DNA from: an uncultured Acholeplasmatales bacterium
Lineage (GTDB): Bacteria > Bacillota_I > Bacilli_A > ML615J-28 > CAG-698
NCBI GenBank assembly: GCA_937877075.1
Contig: CALEGD010000032.1
Coordinates: 1-14,288, forward strand
Length of the DNA: 14,288 nt
Direction: 5' to 3'
Part shown: positions 1-7,592 of the stretch, piece after piece
How positions within the stretch are numbered: the first letter of the stretch is position 1
Layout of the letters: each line of letters begins with the position of its first letter
Position numbers and translations under genes: made by a program
Notes under the pieces: model-generated
What the model was told of the DNA's origin: nothing
The model's database searches: none
What the model saw: only the letters and a program-made list of their open reading frames with translations

Positions 1-498
1 AGAAGTCCCGACCATATTGAATAATTTATTTATTAATCCATAGTCAACATGGAATAAGGAGTTAAAAACTAAACCTAAGGCTATTGTATTTGTAACATAG
101 GGAAGAAAGAAAACTGTTTGAAAGAAACCTCTAAATTTTTTAATTCCGTTTAAAGCCACCGATATCAACAAAGCAATAATAACCGTAATCGGCACCGATA
201 CAAAAACAATAAAGACCGTATTTCTCAGTGCCAACAAGAAATCGGCATCGCGGAAGAGTTGTAAAAAGTTTTCAATACCGATTCCGGTAAACCGCCCTCC
301 CATCATATAACCATACGATTGGGAAACTCCCATCATCTCATTATAAAAATCAGCATTGTTAATAGCAAAATAATAATTATTTAAAAACGCCATTATAAAT
401 GAGTTGATGATCGGCCAAAAAGTGAACACGGACATAAATAACAGAGTCGGAGCCAAACATATCGCGGCTTTCCACCCGTCTTTCTTGTATTCTAACAT
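1..498 (-). CDS. ABC sugar transporter permease, MalF/UgpA type (C-terminus beyond window)
   Basis: Inner-membrane permease of a carbohydrate ABC importer, forming one half of the channel energised by the ATPase encoded just upstream. The first 166 residues are visible. A hydrophobic helix spans about 11-38. A periplasmic-side stretch follows with Y/M/G-rich residues 42-68 and the typical 'GIENF' segment at 74-78. Two more helices lie at about 93-118 and 126-149. This layout and the 'RNTVFIVFVSVPITVIIAL' type of helix fit the MalF/UgpA/LacF family (usually about 290-320 aa). The ATG start overlaps the ATPase stop by one base (TAATG), with GGGGAGAG just upstream, so the two are translationally coupled. 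The remaining permease residues, a second MalG-type permease and the solute-binding protein are presumably further left. The substrate cannot be told from this fragment. Confidence 0.88.
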   Translation of the reverse strand, partial: MLEYKKDGWKAAICLAPTLLFMSVFTFWPIINSFIMAFLNNYYFAINNADFYNEMMGVSQSYGYMMGGRFTGIGIENFLQLFRDADFLLALRNTVFIVFVSVPITVIIALLISVALNGIKKFRGFFQTVFFLPYVTNTIALGLVFNSLFHVDYGLINKLFNMVGTS

Positions 499-1625
499 TA
501 TCTATATCTCTCCCCGTTTTCGCCATTAAAAACAAAGAGTTTAGAACAGTTAAACTTAACGGTTTCACCGACATGAAATTGTCTATCGTTCGGAACAATA
601 GCTCTAATCAAGTGATCATAGCCCTCGATGATACAAAGAATCATTGTGTCTCTGCCGATATGTTCAACCAAATCTATTTTAGCAGTGATTTCGCCTTTTT
701 CGGATACCCTCAAATATTCAGGTCGGAGCCCCACAAATACTTCTTGATCCTCTTGTGTAAAGCCACGGGCAACGACTTCACCGTCTTTCATAACCAATTG
801 ACCGCCTTTTAAATTTGCTTCAAATATGTTAATCGGAGGATTCCCCAAGAATTTCGCAACAAACATATTGATCGGCTCCTCATAAACAGATTGCGGTCTG
901 TCCATTTGTTGCTTGAGTCCAAGATTCATAACCACTATTTCATCAGATATACTCATTGCCTCTTCCTGGTCATGGGTTACAAAGATTGTCGTAATTCCAG
1001 TTTCTCTTTGAATTCTGCGAATCTCTTCCCTTGTTTGTAATCTTAGTCTTGCATCTAAGTTCGATAGCGGTTCGTCCAAAAGCAGAACCCGCGGTTTTTT
1101 AACCAAGGCCCTGGCAATTGCAACACGCTGTTGTTGCCCGCCGGAAAGTTGGTTTGGCTTTCTGTCCATTAAGTCGCCAATATGAACAAGTTCGGCCATT
1201 TCTTGAGCAAGTGCCAAAGCTTCAAGTTTCGGCATTTTTATGTTTTCGAGCGGAAACATAATGTTTTGTCTTACTGTCATATGAGGATAAAGGGCATAGT
1301 TTTGGAACACCAAACCGATTCCTCTTTTTTCCGGAGGCATGTTTGTTACATCCTCGTCGCCGAAATAAATGCTGCCTGCTGTCGGCTTTAATAAACCGGC
1401 AATCAGGTATAGCGTTGTTGATTTTCCGCATCCCGAAGGGCCGAGCAAACCGATGAGTTTACCTGCAGGAATCACCACCGAAAAATCATTCACCGCTACT
1501 GTGATCTTTCCGAACTTATCTGTAAATTCCTTGGTCAGATTTTGTAAGCGGACTTCAATGCTTTGATGAACTGTTTTTTGAACTTCACCATCACCTTTGA
1601 AAAATTCTTCCTTTTTTTTCTCCAT
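498..1625 (-). CDS. ABC transporter ATP-binding protein, MalK/UgpC/MsmK type
   Basis: Cytoplasmic ATPase that powers uptake of a sugar or sugar-phosphate-like substrate through the permease encoded next. All nucleotide-binding motifs are present: Walker A GPSGCGKST (62-70), Q-loop Gln108, signature LSGGQQQ (160-166), Walker B LLLDEP (181-186), D-loop SNLD (188-191) and switch His218. The C-terminal third (about 260-375) is the TOBE/OB-like regulatory region of the CUT1 family. At 375 aa the length is normal, but the N-terminus carries about 22 extra Lys/Glu-rich residues before the domain begins at 'SIEVRLQNL'. The ATG is well supported by AAGGAG 7 bases upstream. The gene is first in its operon, with its own extended -10 promoter. 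CUT1 ATPases can serve several importers, so the substrate is undetermined. Confidence 0.95.
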   Translation of the reverse strand: MEKKKEEFFKGDGEVQKTVHQSIEVRLQNLTKEFTDKFGKITVAVNDFSVVIPAGKLIGLLGPSGCGKSTTLYLIAGLLKPTAGSIYFGDEDVTNMPPEKRGIGLVFQNYALYPHMTVRQNIMFPLENIKMPKLEALALAQEMAELVHIGDLMDRKPNQLSGGQQQRVAIARALVKKPRVLLLDEPLSNLDARLRLQTREEIRRIQRETGITTIFVTHDQEEAMSISDEIVVMNLGLKQQMDRPQSVYEEPINMFVAKFLGNPPINIFEANLKGGQLVMKDGEVVARGFTQEDQEVFVGLRPEYLRVSEKGEITAKIDLVEHIGRDTMILCIIEGYDHLIRAIVPNDRQFHVGETVKFNCSKLFVFNGENGERYR

Positions 1626-1658
1626 TTTGGACTCCTTACATCATATTTTTATCAATTT

Positions 1659-1687
1659 ATTATACCATATTTATCAATTTTAGTAAA
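1659..1687 (-). promoter_or_regulatory. Promoter of the ABC importer operon (extended -10)
   Basis: On the minus strand TATAAT lies at 1664-1659, directly preceded by TGG, which makes an extended -10 (TGGTATAAT). TTTACT at 1687-1682 is a fair -35 with a 17-base spacer. The distance to the ATPase start at 1625 leaves a leader of roughly 25-30 bases containing the AAGGAG ribosome binding site. No operator palindrome was recognised. Confidence 0.75.
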
Positions 1688-1718
1688 TAAATAGTTAAAA
1701 TTGTTAAAATAGGTCAAA

Positions 1719-1756
1719 ATTTAAAAAAAGAGAGTCTATTAACACATAGCTCTCTT
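1719..1756 (-). terminator. Rho-independent terminator of the dnaX-recR operon
   Basis: The inverted repeat AAGAGAG(T)CTAT / ATAG-CTCTCTT (1728-1756) has a six-base loop and a one-base bulge. On the minus strand the hairpin is followed by CTTTTTTTAAATTTT. It lies downstream of the 84-aa membrane protein gene and upstream of the ABC promoter, so it separates the two leftward units. Confidence 0.75.
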
Positions 1757-1829
1757 CTTGAGATTAGTTATTTTTTTCTGTCTTATATGCTTATAATCAA
1801 CTTTTCTCTTAAAAGAAGATTAGGCATAA

Positions 1830-2084
1830 TCAAGAACCTTTTATCAATAAAGACGCAGCGACTACAGCGCTAAATACTAATAATAAGAAAAAGAATAATT
1901 TGGGGGCTTTCCGTATCCATGTTATCAGGCCGACCAGAATTATCAAAGCCAGAAACAAACCGATAGCGGCTATTGCAGTATATTCTCCGGAGGAAAAGAA
2001 TTGGATAAGTTTATTAATTATTGGTTCTAGTAATTTCCCGGCAATTTGATCTGCTTTGGCTAATATTTCATATATTTTTTCCAT
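1830..2084 (-). CDS. 84-aa two-helix membrane protein, unknown function
   Basis: I do not recognise this family. The protein has an amphipathic N-terminal stretch (about 1-32), then two hydrophobic helices at about 33-56 and 62-82. They are joined by a short basic turn, W-I-R-K-A-P-K, which by the positive-inside rule suggests a cytoplasmic loop with both ends outside. A strong AAAGGGAGA ribosome binding site precedes the ATG. The gene starts 27 bases after the recR stop and before the terminator, so it is very likely the last gene of the dnaX operon. In Bacillus subtilis the same slot holds yaaL and bofA. BofA is also a small two-helix membrane protein, but I see no BofA-like sequence here, so I do not transfer the name. 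It ends at TGA. Confidence 0.75.
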   Translation of the reverse strand: MEKIYEILAKADQIAGKLLEPIINKLIQFFSSGEYTAIAAIGLFLALIILVGLITWIRKAPKLFFFLLLVFSAVVAASLLIKGS

Positions 2085-2111
2085 AGTTTCTCCCTTTCTA
2101 ACGTAATTATA

Positions 2112-2708
2112 CTACATTTCTTTTCGACCTTCAAGTGCTTTTATTAAAGTAATTTCATCTGCATATTCAATATCGCCACCAGCAGGAAGGCCATAGCCGA
2201 TCCTTGAGACCTTTATACTGCGATTTTCAAGCAGATTTTTAATGTAGAGGGCGGTCATTTCTCCTTCAATGGTTGCGCTTGTAGCAACGATTATTTCCTC
2301 AATTTTCTCGTTTTCTACCCGCTTCAATAAACTCTGAAGATTAATATCTTCCGGACCAACTCCATTCAAAGGAGAAATCAAGCCGTTTAAGACATGATAC
2401 CTCCCAAAGAATTGACCGGTCTTTTCAAAGACATTTACATCCTTTGTCCCCTCCACAATAATTAGTCTTCGTTCCCGGGACGAATCAGAACAAATCTCGC
2501 ATTTATCTTCATCGGTTAGAACACCGCATTCTGAACAATATTTTAGTTCGTTCTTCAACCGAAGAAGATTTTTGCTGAAACTTATTACATCTTCATCTTT
2601 CATTTTAAGAAAGGTGAAGAAAGCAAGCCTTTCTGCCGTCTTCGGACCGATTCCCGGATATATTTGAAAACTTTCGATTAATTTCTCTAAAGCTTTCGGA
2701 TATTTCAT
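2112..2708 (-). CDS. recR: Recombination mediator RecR
   Basis: RecR works with RecF and RecO to load RecA at gaps and stalled forks. The 198-aa protein has the full family layout: a helix-hairpin-helix around YPGIGPKTAERLAF (17-30); a four-cysteine zinc finger with Cys58, Cys61, Cys70 and Cys73; a Toprim domain from about 81, with the acidic residue in LIIVEGTKD (82-90); and the conserved C-terminal GLPAGGDIEYAD segment (173-184). The longer open frame upstream (to 2810) overlaps ybaB and encodes nothing RecR-like. The ATG at 2708 begins with the family-typical 'MKYPKALEKLI' and sits one base after the ybaB stop. No strong ribosome binding site is visible, so translation is probably coupled to ybaB. 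Confidence 0.97.
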   Translation of the reverse strand: MKYPKALEKLIESFQIYPGIGPKTAERLAFFTFLKMKDEDVISFSKNLLRLKNELKYCSECGVLTDEDKCEICSDSSRERRLIIVEGTKDVNVFEKTGQFFGRYHVLNGLISPLNGVGPEDINLQSLLKRVENEKIEEIIVATSATIEGEMTALYIKNLLENRSIKVSRIGYGLPAGGDIEYADEITLIKALEGRKEM

Positions 2709-2709
2709 A

Positions 2710-3021
2710 TTAGAACAAACCGCCAAAGCCAGATAGCATATCTTGGTATTGGCCCATTTTTTCCTTAGTGGTTTTTTCGATTTCTTTATAAGTTTGATTG
2801 CAGGCAGCAACGATCATATCTCCGAGCATTTCCAAATCCTCTTTGGATTCGATCTCAAAGCCTTCGTCGATATTAACTTTTACTAATTCTTTGGTTCCTT
2901 TAACCTCAACATCAACGACTCCGCCACTGGAAGCATAGAAACTTGTGGCTTCAATTTCTTCTTGAGCCGCCACCATGTCTTCCTGCATTTTCTTAACTTT
3001 TCTAAGTAAAGATTGATTCAT
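2710..3021 (-). CDS. YbaB/EbfC family nucleoid-associated DNA-binding protein
   Basis: A small dimeric DNA-binding protein of the YbaB/EbfC family (YaaK in Bacillus), associated with the nucleoid and nearly always encoded between dnaX and recR, as here. Over 103 aa the order is: an N-terminal helix 'LLRKVKKMQEDMVAAQEEIE' (5-24), a beta core containing GGVVDVEVKG (33-42) and the family-typical 'VNIDEGF', and a C-terminal helix ending in the glycine-rich tail GFGGLF. AGGAG lies 9-10 bases before the ATG. It starts 12 bases after the dnaX stop and ends one base before recR, so it is firmly within the operon. Its precise role in recombination or replication restart is not settled for the family. 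Confidence 0.95.
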   Translation of the reverse strand: MNQSLLRKVKKMQEDMVAAQEEIEATSFYASSGGVVDVEVKGTKELVKVNIDEGFEIESKEDLEMLGDMIVAACNQTYKEIEKTTKEKMGQYQDMLSGFGGLF

Positions 3022-3033
3022 AAAATTAGTCTC

Positions 3034-5460
3034 CTATTCTATTTTTACAATATCCTCACCCAGAAAACTGATGGCTTCGTTTACCAGCCGGTCCTGAGGG
3101 GATATTTCATCAGATTCATTTTCAATATTCAACCCCGGCTCATTAAGCGGAGTGAGCTTCGGATATTTTATTCCGATATTATATTGATTGATATATTCCG
3201 TTCTTTTTTCAATCCATATTCGATCGGGAATTGCCATATAATTATAAACATCTTCTAAAACCTCATAGAGAAGTTGTAATGATTGGCGTTTAAATTTTGT
3301 TTTCATTACTTGATTACAAAGGGGCGTGCTGGAATAAACTAAGACAAACTCTTTTTCCCCCACCGCAACAATTTGACCGTCTTGAAGCAATTGAGCGACT
3401 CGAAGTGTTTCTGGGGAACAATTCCTAGTCAGGTTCTTCCAGAGGTTAATGATTCGTACCTTATCCTCGCGGGCCTGTGTGTTTCTTGAAGAATGTAAAA
3501 TTCTCTCTAAAACCGATACACTAAAACTATTAAATTCTTCATCATAAATTCCAACCAAGGGATCTATACCTGGTTCAATTTCTGGTTCTGACTCCTCTAT
3601 AGTCTGCGTAGTCGACTTTTCCGGAATAATTGGCCGTTCATCAATAGCATCAGGGATTGGATTAAGTCGCCTAACCAATTGTGATTTCTCGTTGTCACGA
3701 ATTTCCTCGTTTGCTGTCGTTGTTAAATTGACTGCTTTTGCTGGTTGAGGTTTAATAACTTCTTCCTTTTCTTCAAAATCGCTAAGTTTTATTAACCCGA
3801 TTTCCTTCTCGCTATCTTTCTCTTCTTCAACGATTATTTCCTCGGAATCTTCCGTTCCGCGAACAACTTCTTCTTCAATTTTATTCAACTCATTATAGGG
3901 GATTACTTCGTCATTGTAGAAGACAAGCTGCCCATCGTTAACTCTTTTTCGATTGATTTTCCTAGTAGATTGAAGTTTTGATGATTTCCCAAGTTGATTT
4001 ATTCTATCTTCAAGTTCGGTAATTTTCTCCTCAAGCAAGGAGTATTCTTCCTCTAACCCTTTTCGGTTTATTTCCTTATTAATAACTTCCGCATTTTTCG
4101 GTTCATCTTTAGAACTTCCTTTTTCTTTTAGAGTTTCAATATCTGCTCTCAAGGAAGCAAGGTTTTCTTTTTGTTTTTCAGCGGACAGATTATTCTCTAA
4201 ATTATTCATGCGTTCAATAAGATTTGGAATATCAAAACGGTTGAGTTCACTAACAATCTTAGTTATTTTACTTTCAAGAATATTCGCTTTCTGTCCATCA
4301 CCTGAAGCAATATCATAACCTTGAAGACTAATTATTTTTTCTTCTAAAACTTTAATTCTCCCTAGAAGGTCAGAATCTTCTATTTCATTAATCATCTTGA
4401 TAACAGCAACGTCTAGGTAAATTCCCGGAGTGGAAGATGTTCTAATTTTTATCTGTACATCACTCAAAACATCAACATAATAAAAAATTTTCTTAGCATC
4501 TATTCGCTGGGACAATTCTTTAAACTCTGCTTTTTCATAAATATATTTAGAGAACATTGAAGTATCGATATTCTTATATAAAAGAACATCTCTGTAGAAT
4601 TGGAGAAGACCGCTGACGACTTTATTTACTTCCTTGCCCATAATAATCAAGTCACTGATAGTTTTCAAAGCTTGATTAATATTCTTGTCTTCAAAATAAA
4701 TAGCCAATTCAATAATTTTATCATAATTCAAGTTTCCGGTAACACTATTAACGTCATCTATAGTAATTTCATCATCAGTAAAGGAAGCCGCCTGATCGAG
4801 GTAACTAAGAGCGTCTCGCATTCCGCCTTCCGCCCCTTCAGCAATTGCGATAATTGCTTCCTCGGAAATCTTAAAGTCTTCTTCTTTACCGACTCTGTCG
4901 ATTAAATCAGCAATTTCTTTAACGCTTAAGGCTTTAAAATCAAATCTTTGACAACGAGAAATAATTGTCGGCAAAACCTTGTGAGGTTCGGTGGTCGCTA
5001 GGATGAAAATCACATGTTTCGGGGGTTCCTCCAATGTTTTCAATAAAGCATTAAAAGCACCTTGACTTAACATATGAACTTCATCTATTATATAGACTTT
5101 ATACTTAGAGCCAGTCGGAAGAAACTTTACTTTATCACGAATATCTCGAATTTCATCAACGCCGTTATTACTGGCGGCATCGATCTCCACAACATCGGGA
5201 CTATTGCTTTCTGAAATTTCACGACAAGAAATACATTCTCCACAAGGTTCATTTTGTTCCGGATCAGTGCAATTCAAGGCTTTCGCAAAAATACGGGCGA
5301 CCGAAGTCTTTCCCGTTCCCCTAGGTCCGCTAAAAAGATAAGCATGGGATATTTTGCCGTTTGTTAAGGAATTCTGTAATGTGCGGACAATATGGTCTTG
5401 TCCTATGACTTCAGAAAATCTCTGAGGTCTGTATGTTCTGTAAAGTGCTTTATAAGCCAA
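3034..5460 (-). CDS. dnaX: DNA polymerase III subunit gamma/tau, unusually long
   Basis: ATPase of the clamp loader, which places the beta sliding clamp and tethers polymerases at the fork. The N-terminal AAA+ part is canonical: Walker A GPRGTGKT (45-52), zinc cysteines 64/73/76/79, Walker B IIDEVH (124-129), sensor ATTEPHK (155-161), SRC arginine finger (168-170) and GGMRDALSYLDQ (212-223). After the domain III collar (to about 365) come predicted coiled coils (about 362-445 and 466-495), a Glu/Asp-rich disordered stretch (about 520-640) and a folded tail (about 641-780). At 808 aa it is well above the roughly 550-650 usual in Bacilli, owing to the middle. The start is TTG at 5460, giving 'MAYKALYRTYRPQRF', ten bases after GAGGAG. 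A tiny ATG-GTG-TAG frame (5470-5462) lies between. First gene of its operon. Confidence 0.97.
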   Translation of the reverse strand: MAYKALYRTYRPQRFSEVIGQDHIVRTLQNSLTNGKISHAYLFSGPRGTGKTSVARIFAKALNCTDPEQNEPCGECISCREISESNSPDVVEIDAASNNGVDEIRDIRDKVKFLPTGSKYKVYIIDEVHMLSQGAFNALLKTLEEPPKHVIFILATTEPHKVLPTIISRCQRFDFKALSVKEIADLIDRVGKEEDFKISEEAIIAIAEGAEGGMRDALSYLDQAASFTDDEITIDDVNSVTGNLNYDKIIELAIYFEDKNINQALKTISDLIIMGKEVNKVVSGLLQFYRDVLLYKNIDTSMFSKYIYEKAEFKELSQRIDAKKIFYYVDVLSDVQIKIRTSSTPGIYLDVAVIKMINEIEDSDLLGRIKVLEEKIISLQGYDIASGDGQKANILESKITKIVSELNRFDIPNLIERMNNLENNLSAEKQKENLASLRADIETLKEKGSSKDEPKNAEVINKEINRKGLEEEYSLLEEKITELEDRINQLGKSSKLQSTRKINRKRVNDGQLVFYNDEVIPYNELNKIEEEVVRGTEDSEEIIVEEEKDSEKEIGLIKLSDFEEKEEVIKPQPAKAVNLTTTANEEIRDNEKSQLVRRLNPIPDAIDERPIIPEKSTTQTIEESEPEIEPGIDPLVGIYDEEFNSFSVSVLERILHSSRNTQAREDKVRIINLWKNLTRNCSPETLRVAQLLQDGQIVAVGEKEFVLVYSSTPLCNQVMKTKFKRQSLQLLYEVLEDVYNYMAIPDRIWIEKRTEYINQYNIGIKYPKLTPLNEPGLNIENESDEISPQDRLVNEAISFLGEDIVKIE

Positions 5461-5486
5461 TCTACACCATCTCCTCTGTTAATCCA

Positions 5487-5495
5487 ATTATAACA
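5487..5495 (-). promoter_or_regulatory. Proximal dnaX promoter, extended -10
   Basis: Minus-strand TGTTATAAT: TATAAT at 5492-5487 with TGT directly upstream. No good -35 is seen at 16-18 bases (TTAAAA or GTTAAA near 5510-5516), so the extended -10 presumably carries recognition. The predicted start near 5480 would leave a very short leader that just includes the GAGGAG ribosome binding site. Confidence 0.6.
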
Positions 5496-5623
5496 TAAAT
5501 TTTTGTTTTTTTTAACTATTTTTTTCCTTTCTTTAGAATCAAAATTAAATATTCCCAGAAAGTAAATTTTAATTCTTAAAAAAATAAAACCGAAATAAAT
5601 TTAGATTTATTTAAGTTTTTTTT

Positions 5624-5632
5624 ATTATACCA
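5624..5632 (-). promoter_or_regulatory. Possible distal dnaX promoter, extended -10
   Basis: A second minus-strand TGGTATAAT (TATAAT at 5629-5624) lies about 165 bases upstream of dnaX. It is identical to the extended -10 in front of the ABC operon. The -35 position (TATCAT at 5652-5647) is poor. If active, it would give dnaX a leader of about 155 bases containing the A+T inverted repeat at 5593-5612. Confidence 0.35.
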
Positions 5633-5740
5633 AAGAATAGTTTAAAATGATATAAGATTATAAAATAAGCTGTTATATTCTTTATTAAAAAAAATCAAAA
5701 TCAAAAAACTTTAAAATTTGTAAATGAAAACATTTTATTT

Positions 5741-5769
5741 TTCACATACTGCTTTTTTTATTATATAAT
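5741..5769 (+). promoter_or_regulatory. Promoter of the PhoU-containing Na/Pi gene
   Basis: TTCACA (5741-5746, five of six matches to the -35 consensus), a 17-base spacer and a perfect TATAAT (5764-5769). It is the only main promoter here with a good -35 and no TGN extension. The predicted start near 5776 lies inside the longer open frame that begins at TTG 5774, which supports the ATG at 5813 as the true start. Confidence 0.75.
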
Positions 5770-5812
5770 AGATTTGTTGTTTTTTGATAAAATATATATC
5801 AAGGAGTTTTTT

Positions 5813-7507
5813 ATGCATTACTTTTTTTCGATTTTTGTACCAGATAATACTTTTTCTATCATATCAATTGTATTAGGCGGTTTGGGACTATTTCTATACG
5901 GAATAACCCTAATGAGCGATTCTTTAAAACAACTTGCCGGAAACAAACTCAAATCTTTGATTGCCAAGGCAACGGGGACTCTATTTAAAGGAATCTTAAC
6001 AGGAACGATCGTTACCTGTATCATTCAATCCTCATCCGCAACAACTGTTATTGTTATCGGTTTAATCTCGGCCGGCTTAATGAGTTTTAAACAAGGTATT
6101 GGCGTTATGATGGGGGCTAATATCGGAACTACTATTACGGCCTTTTTAATCGGTTTGAATATTTCAAAATATTCTTTCATAATTCTAGCCATCGGAGTGA
6201 TTATTTTACTTTTCTTTGAAAGAAAGAGGATTAATGAATTAGGAAAAACAATTTTTGGCTTTGCTGCACTTTTTGTTGGACTTGAACTTATGGGTTTGGG
6301 ATTAGAACCAATCTCGGGTATGTCTTGGTTTGAAGAAGTTATGACCTCAATGTCCAGATATCCCTTACTCGGGGTTTTAGTCGGAACTGGACTGACAAGC
6401 TTAACTCAATCATCAAGTGCTTCTATCGGTGTTCTCCAACAAATATTTTCCACCGGTGCAATCAGTTTAAAAGCAGCGCTTCCGGTATTGCTTGGTTGTA
6501 ATATTGGAACTACTGTTACCGCTCTGCTTTCATCTATCAGTGCCACAAGAGAAGCAAAACAAGCAGCTTTGTTTCACCTGTTTTTCAATATATTCGGAAC
6601 TGTTGCTTTCTTAATATTCTTAAGTGCTTATACTTCCCTATTCTCTTGGACCGAGAGTAGATTCTTAGGAATTAACAATAAATTAACAATCGCTTTTGCG
6701 CACATCTTTTTTAATACAATTACAACAATAATAGTTGTATTAATCAGTAAATACTTTATTAAGTTCATTCAAATGATTCTGCCGTTAAAAACTGACATCT
6801 TTACCGACCTTGTTGATAAGTTAAATGAGGATTTATTAGTTTCATCCCCCGTGCTTGCTTTAGAAAGTGCTAAAAAGGGGGTTATAGAGATGGGAAACTT
6901 TTCTCTGCAAATGGCTATTTCCGCAAAAACTTACTTTAATGATAATGATGAAAAACATTTTGACCAATGCCTAGATTTAGAAGAAAAAGTTGATTATTAT
7001 GATCATAAAATCCATGATTATCTATTGAAACTTCGTTCCGAGAACCTATCGGAAAAAGGCGTCATTACCCAAGCGGTGTTAATGGATACGCTCGGTGATT
7101 TCGAAAGAATAGCTGACCACTCTGTTAATATTGTTGAGTTCTTTAAAAGTCGCTATGAAATGAATGTTGAAAATCTTCCTGATTTTACAGAAAATATCAA
7201 TCATTTTCTGGATCGAATAATTACCCAGATTAGTGATGCTATCTTATGTTTCGAAACTGGAAATCTCTCGATTGCAAAGAAAGTTGTTTTGGCTGAGTCC
7301 GAGATCGATAAATTAGAAAGAAAATACCGGCGTGAACAATTAGCTACCATCGGTAGCGGCATTGTAAATGCAAATGATGTTTTCTTTGCCGACATTCTTT
7401 CTAACCTTGAAAGGATCAGCGACCACTGTGATAATATTGCGAGTAACATTATTGACCCCCATTATATGAGTAAAGAAATAACCAAAGGTAAAACCTATTT
7501 AGATTAA
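5813..7507 (+). CDS. Na/Pi cotransporter family protein with C-terminal PhoU-like domain
   Basis: Membrane protein of the NptA/PF02690 family, which moves phosphate (or a similar anion) with sodium. Over 564 aa there are two inverted Na/Pi repeats. Each carries the QSS motif (Gln72-Ser75 and Gln199-Ser202) followed by a G-x-NIGTT loop (101-107 and 228-234). Hydrophobic helices run to about 320. From about 335 to 545 a soluble helical PhoU-like domain carries the acidic metal-site signature twice, ERIADH (431-436) and ERISDH (533-538). The start is ATG 5813 with AAGGAG six bases upstream; a frame extension to TTG 5774 would begin upstream of the predicted transcription start. The gene has its own promoter and terminator. 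Phosphate as substrate is inferred from the family only. Confidence 0.93.
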   Translation: MHYFFSIFVPDNTFSIISIVLGGLGLFLYGITLMSDSLKQLAGNKLKSLIAKATGTLFKGILTGTIVTCIIQSSSATTVIVIGLISAGLMSFKQGIGVMMGANIGTTITAFLIGLNISKYSFIILAIGVIILLFFERKRINELGKTIFGFAALFVGLELMGLGLEPISGMSWFEEVMTSMSRYPLLGVLVGTGLTSLTQSSSASIGVLQQIFSTGAISLKAALPVLLGCNIGTTVTALLSSISATREAKQAALFHLFFNIFGTVAFLIFLSAYTSLFSWTESRFLGINNKLTIAFAHIFFNTITTIIVVLISKYFIKFIQMILPLKTDIFTDLVDKLNEDLLVSSPVLALESAKKGVIEMGNFSLQMAISAKTYFNDNDEKHFDQCLDLEEKVDYYDHKIHDYLLKLRSENLSEKGVITQAVLMDTLGDFERIADHSVNIVEFFKSRYEMNVENLPDFTENINHFLDRIITQISDAILCFETGNLSIAKKVVLAESEIDKLERKYRREQLATIGSGIVNANDVFFADILSNLERISDHCDNIASNIIDPHYMSKEITKGKTYLD

Positions 7508-7533
7508 ACAGCGATTTTCGCTGTTTTCTTTTT
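7506..7533 (+). terminator. Rho-independent terminator after the first Na/Pi gene
   Basis: A perfect 9-bp stem AAACAGCGA / TCGCTGTTT (7506-7514 and 7518-7526) with a TTT loop, followed by TCTTTTT. The stem uses the last two bases of the TAA stop. Confidence 0.9.
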
Positions 7534-7592
7534 AATAATTTTAATATTTTTTCATAATTATGTAGTAGAAGGGAGGGGAGATTATTTATCAT

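Larger units (their letters stand above)
5461..5812. other. Divergent, extremely A+T-rich intergenic region
   Basis: About 350 bases between dnaX and the Na/Pi gene, almost wholly A and T. It holds two minus-strand extended -10 boxes for dnaX and one plus-strand promoter for the Na/Pi gene. Two inverted repeats are visible: AAATAAAT-TTAG-ATTTATTT (5593-5612, 8-bp arms) and AAATG-AAAA-CATTT (5722-5735), the latter just upstream of the plus-strand -35. No open frame, tRNA, SRP RNA or phosphate-regulator box was recognised. Confidence 0.6.

Noticed and set aside
1830..2084. Naming the 84-aa protein BofA from its position
   Set aside because: Only the slot and two-helix plan agree; no recognisable BofA sequence is present.
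2709..2810. Longer recR reading frame with 34 extra N-terminal residues
   Set aside because: The extension overlaps ybaB, is basic and unlike RecR, and the canonical start MKYPKALEKL lies one base after the ybaB stop.
3203..3209. AAAAAAG slippery heptamer in dnaX (programmed frameshift making gamma)
   Set aside because: It is read GAA AAA AGA, not the A-AAA-AAG phasing needed for -1 slippage. It lies at codons 751-753, near the C-terminus, where a shift would not give a gamma-like product.
5461..5773. SRP RNA gene upstream of dnaX, as in Bacillus
   Set aside because: The region is almost pure A+T. It has no GGAA-type tetraloop and no G+C-rich long hairpin, so an SRP RNA cannot be supported.
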